64,000 nt of DNA from Mesodorylaimus sp. YZB2_4 (lineage: Eukaryota > Nematoda > Enoplea > Dorylaimida > Dorylaimidae). The stretch is taken from the NCBI GenBank assembly GCA_030248295.1, contig JASANH010001194.1:310001-374000 (forward strand). The letters are read 5' to 3'. Of this stretch, positions 57,373 to 64,000 are shown in pieces. Numbering within the stretch: position 1 is the stretch's first letter; each line of letters opens with the position of its first letter. Under the pieces are notes generated by a model. That model was not told where the DNA came from. It worked only from the letters and a program-made list of their open reading frames with translations, and made no database searches. Made by a program: the position numbers and the translations under genes.

Positions 57373-60300
57373 TTACCCGACCAGTTCTCGCACCGCATCG
57401 GCCACTTCATTAGCGAGCTTATCAGCAGCTTCCTAAACACGGCATTCGACTAATAAAAGTAAGCCCCGAGATCCCATCTTGTTACTCACCGCAGTGTCCG
57501 CCTCCGCCAACACACGGACAATATCCTCAGTACCCGAGGGCCTAAAAATCGGCTCTGTCGTTATAACAGTGGAAGATATGCCACTATCACCGCTCCCATC
57601 TGACCCCAACTACATCGAACTATGCCTTACCTGACAAACGCCCGCGAAAAGTTGTATTTGCCAACTAACGTGTTGATCCTGTCTTGCAATCCCGCCGGAG
57701 TTACGCAACGCCTTTCGGCATCAGTGGTCGTAATCACGCTCCTATCCTTCACCTACAATTAAGACATGTCCTGGCCTACAGCATGAGCGAATGCCAACCC
57801 TGCTCTTGGTCCTCTACTTGCCACCCTACTCCTCAGTAGACAGAGGCTTTCAGACACCCACATCCGTCCCAATCACTTACGGAGACTTTCAACTGACGAT
57901 AGGGCAGATCCATGTACAAAGCGTCCCAGTCCTCCACAGTCCACCCTTTGCACATCAAAATAGTCTCCACGATGAGTAAATCGGCCAACGCATCTCCCAC
58001 AGTCTGAAATACAAAGGGGGGACCCTCAGGATCAAGAACAGAATCTGCATAAGATCTACGCACCTCATTCACCAAATCAATAAAATCTTTCAATCTCCTC
58101 AAAGCCATCAAACGTTCGGGTGACGATCTGCAAAGTACAGCTGCAGTTCCAAGTTTTAAAAAACCAACTCGCTGCTTACTTGTTCTTATCACTTAGCTCC
58201 AAAGCCAGCTCCTCCTTCAAACGATCGCTAAACAGGACCTGCAACATGACAACTCTCACTTCCTGCCAAAATTATCTACACTGCATAGGTTCTCACCGTT
58301 CCGTGCCCATTCGCCTCGAAATACACGCCGATATCCAGCTCGTGAGCCTTCTTGTGCAAATGTTTGACCCCCGTCGGAACGCAGAACACGGGCAGCTTCT
58401 GCCAGTCAATTCACATGCAAAATCTGGGATCTGTGCTCCAAGCACAACCACTATGCACTTACCAAAACATTCTGGATGAATCTGGTTGAACTGCCATTCG
58501 CATACGCAGTTTGCACTACGCCAATCGATGTCTTCTCCTTCGATAGTTCAGCCGCTTGTACCAGCTGGCCCACATACACGGCGATCAAGGCGGCAATTTT
58601 GTCTCCGTCCAACAAGTGGAATGTACCGCCTGACAACAGCATACATTGCCCACCACACGGTCAAGATCGAACAGCGCCTCTTACTCTGATCAACATAAAA
58701 ATAAACCAATCGATCGCCATCGCCATCCAAGGACGCCCACCGTTGACCCGGTTCGATTGCTCGCAAAGGAGTGTAGACTGCAAGAGGACACATCATTCAC
58801 AGCGGGTATACTCCCTACCCAACTGGCACCCTGGAGGACATATGGCTCCAGGGTGTCAGCTAGGGGCCTGGAGCCACAACTATAAGCTGATCCTACGAAG
58901 GACGCGTCTCAGGCCTGTCAAAAAATAAGATCGCATTTTTGCTGCTAATGTGAAAGTGTCGTCATGGGTCCTCCATACGCAACAAGGCAGAAATAATTCT
59001 ATGCTGATCCCTCACTTACCAACAGGTGGTTTCTGCAACAGCTTCACGTAATCCGCTCCGCACTGAAAATGCATTTCCATCATGATTTGTGCACTTTGAA
59101 AGTCGAACCCTGCAAACCTCGTGATTCAACCGTCCTTCTCCGCAATTCACCAAGTTGATCTTCAATACTCCTTCCACCATCGTAGCCAGTTTTTTAATTT
59201 GAATAGCCCCGACCCCGTTTGCACCATCCACAAAGACCACGGCCTTGTCGGAAACTGTCGATCGATTCAATTCCGTGAAGGCGGAGGAAAATTTAACGTA
59301 ATAATCGCTCTCGGTGGGGACGCCGTACTTTTCGTCATTCTCGCATCGTACAATATAGTGCAATTGCGGAGTAGTCAGAACACCTGAAATCACACAAGTC
59401 TACACCATGCGTCTCGCAGTGATACCAGCACCTGACTTACCAAATGAAGTAAACGAACCGCCAATTGCGGCCACACCGATCTTGGCCGCTTCGTGCAAAC
59501 TGATACTGCTCTCACGGGTGTCATAGGCGCAGGCGACACGACCCGGAAGGGCTGGATCAATACTTTCCTGCTGTTGGATCTTCTCGATTATTGCTGATAA
59601 GTCGGCGTCTCTGAAAGAAGCTTCCTTTCACGCCCACATTCGGCAGGCTACGTGGATAGCCTACTGTATGAGTGTCTGGCACAAGCCATTGGGTTCCAGG
59701 CTGCGATATGACCCTTGTAACCACTGCAGGCGAGAGGGGGAGGATTACTGATCTCCTCTGGCTGCAAACCGTCAACTCCGTCGAGCTGGTGTTTCAGCCG
59801 CAGGAACAAACCTATACTTGCCTTACTCCAGATAGAGTTTTTGTCCCGCCGACTTCGGTCGGTCACATCCCTCCCACCCTACAACACACACCGGCTCCAC
59901 TGCAGCCACTATATCCAATGCTTCAACTCAGCGCAGCCAAAGCCTAAATCACTAACGGTAAGTTCCGACATGACCGTAGCTCCCATCCGGCCATACCTGG
60001 CATTGGCAATCAGAGTGGCATATTCCTCCCACGCCTGTGCCAACATTTCGCCATACGGATCGATCAACTTGACTCCGTTGTCCTCCTCTGGATTATGAGA
60101 CGCAGTGATCATGATCCCGATAACAGCTGTAACAGCACTTGCACTCACACCTGAACCCGAGCACCGATTCAACACTTACCTTTCTTCGCCTTGGAACGCA
60201 GAACAGACAGAACGCCCATCCGGAAAACGATGACAGGCAGCTCACCAGCCCTTAAAAGAAGTGACTCGCACCCACTTGACTTTCTCACCATAGCACTCAT

Positions 60301-60385
60301 ACTTCCTCCGGAATCCAGCTGTCCCATAAACATAGCTTGTAGCCGTCTCCTGTCGATACGTCGATGGAATCTTGCCAATGTCCAT
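57373..60385 (-). CDS. PGM3: Phosphoacetylglucosamine mutase
   Basis: Converts GlcNAc-6-phosphate to GlcNAc-1-phosphate in UDP-GlcNAc synthesis for glycosylation and chitin. Fifteen exons: 60385-60303, 60250-60180, 60126-59997, 59610-59441, 59383-59118, 59062-59020, 58777-58685, 58629-58463, 58398-58297, 58238-58180, 58127-58064, 58003-57881, 57752-57631, 57541-57490, 57432-57373; phases agree, 534 aa (human 542). Motifs in order: YGTAGFRRK, catalytic serine loop [11 protein letters not shown], metal loop DGDGDR, sugar-binding FEANGHGT, and phosphate-binding RPSGTED. All key residues are present. The donor after exon 5 (GTTTGC) is unusual but forced by phase. An acceptor GGTTTAG ends five bases before the ATG and ATAD1 ends only 199 bp upstream, suggesting an operon. 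Intron 3 contains the repeat shared with gag. Confidence 0.95.
59640..59890 (-). repeat. Short interspersed repeat in PGM3 intron 3
   Basis: Reverse-complemented it aligns with the gag insertion at 14325-14525 over about 190 bp. Its outer parts extend beyond the gag copy. Confidence 0.75.
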
Positions 60386-60584
60386 TTCGCCTAAACCTAA
60401 ATCCACAAACCCGTAACCCACTCCCTGCAACCTTCTCATCAAGCAAAAACCAACGAGGAATTGATCACCAAAGGCAAAACTGGCAAAATCGTGGGTATAT
60501 AAATTTACTACATCACAACTAGGCAGCCAAGACAATAAGCAACGACCAGTAACGACTCTACAATTGACAAACCCTGCCCGCACT

Positions 60585-63222
60585 CTACGCCCTGCTAGCC
60601 CATGCATCCATAATCTGCGTATGCTTCATCTTCTCCACGCCTTCCAGCAACTCTTGCAATTTCAACGGGCGCGATTCCTCGGCTCTGAAACAAGTTATTC
60701 TTGCTGTAAGTTTCACCTATCGTTAGCTTAATCAACTCACAGCTCCTCCTCGGCCGTCAAAGTTTTCATTCGTTGAATGGCTGCGATTCGGCACACTTCT
60801 CGCAAATCAGACCCAGAAAAGCCGTTCGTCGTTTCTGCGATCACAGCCAAATCGAGGCCGTCTTCCAACTAAAAATCACATGGTTACTTTCCGAATCAAC
60901 CAAGGTACAGCACTCACCTCTTCATTGCGAAGTATAACTTCCAAAATGCGTTGGCGCTGTACGGCATCCTGCAAAACAGCAGAACGATCTCTCCATTTCT
61001 ATGAGGAACTAGTACGCTGGTCAAACCAACCGCGGAGAGACAGGCCCCCAACACCAAGTCAGCAGCATACTCATCTTACCGGACGTTTCACATGAAAACG
61101 AGCTAAAAAGTATCCAAATTACAGCCGTGGCCTCGAAGACAACACCCTGAATCCATACCTGGCATGCGCCTTAGAATAGCCGCATCAACATCGGTCGGAC
61201 GATTGGTAGCGCCCACGATGACTATTCGAGACGTTGGATCCGAAGCGAAGCCATCCCACAAACTCATAAATTGAGCTTTCATCATCGCCGTACACTCATG
61301 ATCCATAGAACTGCGGGCACGCAAGAAGGAGTCTGAAAGCAAAACCAGACAAGCCATAGATTTAAAAAGCGAAAGCAAATAGTACTTATTTACCAATTTC
61401 ATCGATAAAAATGATCACTGGCTGGATTTTGCTGGCCTAGAATACAAGGTTTTAGTTACATTTTCCAAGCAGATTCCTCGACATCCTTTAAGCAGCTCGA
61501 GCAAAATACGACACATACCAATGAAAACAATGCAGCGGTCAGTTTCTGCGATTCTCCATACCACTTGTCTGTGAGCGATGAAATCTGCAGATTCATGAAC
61601 CGAGCACCTAAAACTTGCCCATTTGGTTGGCACATAACACGATCACGATCCCAGATTCCTCACCAGTGGCTTTAGCCAATGCTTTCGCGATCAAGGTTTT
61701 TCCACAACCGGGAGGCCCGTACAGAAGGACACCTGAAGCAACCAAAACTGCAATAACAGCTTGAACACCAGACAAGTTTTACCTTTCGGTGGTGTCAGTA
61801 ATGTAGAAGGAGTCGTGTTCTTGAAACGCAGAGGCAAGACTAGCGTATCACGAATCTCGTCGATTAGTTCATCCTGGCCGCCAATATCTTCCCAACATTG
61901 CGCGGTCTCGGTCGTATTTATCAACTGAGTGGCCATCAGGATTTCGTGCTCCGTCAGTTGCTGAAAAACCTCAGTTCACAAAACACAAAGACCACTGCAA
62001 TAGGCATGGATTATTCTCCGGCCTATTCGTGCACTAGTTCAGGGAGTCGGTCTGCCTCTCCTAAGTCAGGACCGAGAGCGACATCGAGGTCGAGTGTCCG
62101 GTTTGGTTTGCGGGCATCGGTAGAGTACTGGTCTTGAGTTCCTGCGTCTGAACTTGCTCTGTGAGCACTTCGGTCCCAGGTGTCCGTCAGAACCCCTTTG
62201 ACGGCCGACGCCCGACGCCTACAGCTGCTCCCCGAATGTGAGTCTACACGGCCTCCTTAGTGTGGCGGCTAGTAAACTCGGCACGACGTGTCCGTCGAAT
62301 GCGTGGGATTGCTCCTGTGCTTTGGCCTATCCTCTGGTCAGCTAGATAACCCCAAGGCCAAGCCAAAGATTTCACCACCAATATTCTTACCAAATCCTTG
62401 CCTTTCAACCCCAGACTCTTCATCAAGGCATCCGCCTGAAAACGGAAGATTCACTTCAACTGTTACACGATGCGAGGACAACGCTCCGCTAAGCACTAAT
62501 TGCACAAAGGATACGACTGTTCGGTGAGATGCGAGGGCAAAGACAAGCGTCGTCGTGAAAGCGTCCGGATTTCATGCTGGAGCTGACAACGCGGAAAGCC
62601 AGATTGGCTGGATGTCAATACGAAGGTCCGTATTACTGAAGGGAGGTCACTCCTTCAGTAATAGGTCATCATACAGGACTGTAACAGACTGTCTCTCAGC
62701 TTCGATTTTGTTTTTATGGCTCAGGTTACCTCAGGGATTAGTCCTTGTCTGTCTGTCTGGACGGCTCTTATAAGAAGATCTGGCAACGAGTCCAGCATCG
62801 GCCGCATGCAGGACTGGGAGCCCTGCCGCTTCTCCCAGTCCTGCATGCGACCGATGCGAACTAAGATGTACAGTATATAAATGTCCTCCAGGTCCAAATC
62901 ACAAAACTTCATTCACAGGGTCGGCCCGAGATACCAAAGACAAGTTCAAGCGGTGGCCAGAAACACAAGACGACCCGGAAACACGAGCCCTGGCTGATCA
63001 AATTTTAATCCCTGACTTACCGTTCGCTTTGATCGTTTTTTATTAGACGAATCGGGATCTAATACCGCAGCAAGAATTCGAGCGCTGATGTACGCCGATA
63101 CGCAAACCTGAAGTACAACATCCGGGATGCAGACCAAATACTATGGACGTATTTTTTAAGTTTGTTCTTACCAAGCATAAGCGAACACCGAGGTCAAGAA
63201 CATTTCGAAACGAGCTATCCAT
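60585..63222 (-). CDS. ATAD1 / Msp1 mitochondrial outer-membrane AAA ATPase
   Basis: Extracts mislocalised tail-anchored proteins from the mitochondrial outer membrane. Twelve exons: 63222-63172, 63107-63021, 62435-62391, 61960-61783, 61732-61664, 61607-61519, 61436-61394, 61332-61159, 61102-61080, 60968-60918, 60868-60741, 60684-60585; phases agree, 345 aa (human 361). An N-terminal hydrophobic span ([20 protein letters not shown]) anchors the protein, followed by a basic linker. AAA core: Walker A GPPGCGKT, pore-loop region [10 protein letters not shown], Walker [28 protein letters not shown], sensor GATNRP and arginine finger region ILRRMP. The C-terminus has [12 protein letters not shown]. 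An acceptor TTTTTAG lies 22 bases before the ATG. PGM3 follows 199 bp downstream on the same strand. Confidence 0.95.
62020..62290 (+). repeat. Dispersed repeat family R1, copy d
   Basis: Lies in ATAD1 intron 3. It is the uninterrupted reference for copy b, with CATCGGTAGAGTACTGGTC, GTGAGCACTTCGGTCCCAGG and GTCAGAACCCC. No coding frame. Confidence 0.85.
62796..62856. repeat. Hairpin, 25-bp arms with one mismatch
   Basis: Arms 62796-62820 and 62832-62856 (GCATGCAGGACTGGGAG and complement) flank an 11-base loop in ATAD1 intron 2. A shorter hairpin (TATTACTGAAGG, 62631-62663) lies in the same intron. Confidence 0.8.
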
Positions 63223-63759
63223 TGAAGGGGAGTGGAAGAAATTTCTAAAAATTCACAACACAGAATCAGAATTCATTGTTTCTTCTTTGATGCTGATTCG
63301 CTATTTCCTCATACTTGCAACGTTGGAAAAATGAAGCTGGCGGTTCCGGCTCACCAAGTTTCAACTTTTTTAACAAACCCTGGACAAAATCGAGGTTATT
63401 CCCGTTGCTTCCAACGAAGTCATTCATTTCAACCCCTCAAAAGACAAAACCAAGCCACCGTCATGCTTCCCTAAAATTTTCCTTTCGATATTTGCCAAGA
63501 AACAGAAATCGTTAGCTTACTGTAATTCGAAGCTGAAATGCACTTTTATTAGCTCAGCTTCCTATATCAGTACCCGCGAAAATCAAATTTTCTGCATGGC
63601 GAAGTCTTTTTGGAAAAGCATCCAATGCTTATGCGCTCAGATTATTAGCGCTCTTCTATGGTAGAAGTTTTGACGACGGCAAGCTGAAAGGGATAGGTTC
63701 CTGCTGTATTGCATCCCACCTGCCGCCAAATATCGAATATCCACCCAGACCGATTGCAA
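63223..63759. promoter_or_regulatory. ATAD1 upstream region
   Basis: No other gene recognised. It contains the likely trans-splice acceptor at 63244-63250 (complement) and any promoter. Confidence 0.4.
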
Positions 63760-64000
63760 GACACCAATGCACTGGGTTCTCATCCTCTCGATCCCTGCTG
63801 TACCGTACAGAATCCTAAGTCGTGCTGGACGGCGACTGGATTCTGGAAGAATTTTCAACATGAGATGCCTTCGGCGTATTCTGGGTGTATCCCTGCGTGA
63901 CCAGGTCACAAACACCACCCCGCCAGCGCTGCTGCACTTAGCCAGCCATCGGCATGGAGGTCAGTGCCGTCGTCTTCGATGCCTCAGACACGTTTGCCGC
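63760..64000 (+). pseudogene. Non-LTR retrotransposon reverse-transcriptase fragment (3' end)
   Basis: From 63858 one frame reads NMRCLRRILGVSLRDQVTNT, the C-terminal RT signature of LINE elements. Upstream, LLYRTES is followed by an in-frame TAA and a frame change is needed to reach the second part. The copy is decayed and runs off the window. Confidence 0.7.

Overview
The window is animal genomic DNA, most likely from a nematode distant from Caenorhabditis. Every large gene is split by GT-AG introns whose phases join without error. A 123-codon reading frame at 6298-6669 is a nematode-type major sperm protein. Almost every gene has a 3' splice acceptor a few bases upstream of its start codon, as expected for spliced-leader trans-splicing. 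Species cannot be fixed from the sequence; many introns per gene and TTTAG-type acceptors fit an early-branching (enoplean-like) lineage, which is inference.

Left half (1-32 kb): two tandem copies of a delta-type phosphoinositide phospholipase C, both on the + strand. Copy 1 is cut by the window edge (exons 1-4996). Copy 2 is complete (19110-30141, 18 exons, 809 aa). Between them lie the sperm-protein gene with two broken partial copies, and a decayed Ty3/gypsy LTR retrotransposon (9488-16078) that lacks integrase but carries an unrelated 305-codon reading frame. Two copies of one hAT-type DNA element (17497-18361 and 30969-31797, each with a perfect 8-bp target duplication) and several inverted-repeat elements fill the rest. 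Insertions are nested: hAT copy A sits in an older dispersed repeat, hAT copy B sits in a TA-flanked element, and the LTR element sits in the arm of an older palindrome.

Right half (33-63 kb): a compact, gene-rich block with conserved animal genes. In order: an F-box protein (+), an isochorismatase-domain hydrolase (-), a PDZ-GEF / RapGEF (-, 20 exons), the SUMO ligase NSMCE2/MMS21 (-), Bicaudal-C (+, 15 exons), phosphoacetylglucosamine mutase (-, 15 exons) and the ATAD1/Msp1 AAA ATPase (-, 12 exons). ATAD1 to PGM3 (199 bp) and RapGEF to isochorismatase (391 bp) are tight same-strand pairs with an acceptor just before the downstream ATG, so they may be operons. The right edge enters a decayed non-LTR retrotransposon.

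The genes do not form one pathway; the neighbourhood mixes signalling (PLC, RapGEF), RNA regulation (Bicaudal-C), metabolism (UDP-GlcNAc synthesis), mitochondrial protein quality control (ATAD1) and genome maintenance (NSMCE2). All gene models were joined by eye from splice signals, reading phase and protein similarity remembered from the families; no search was run.
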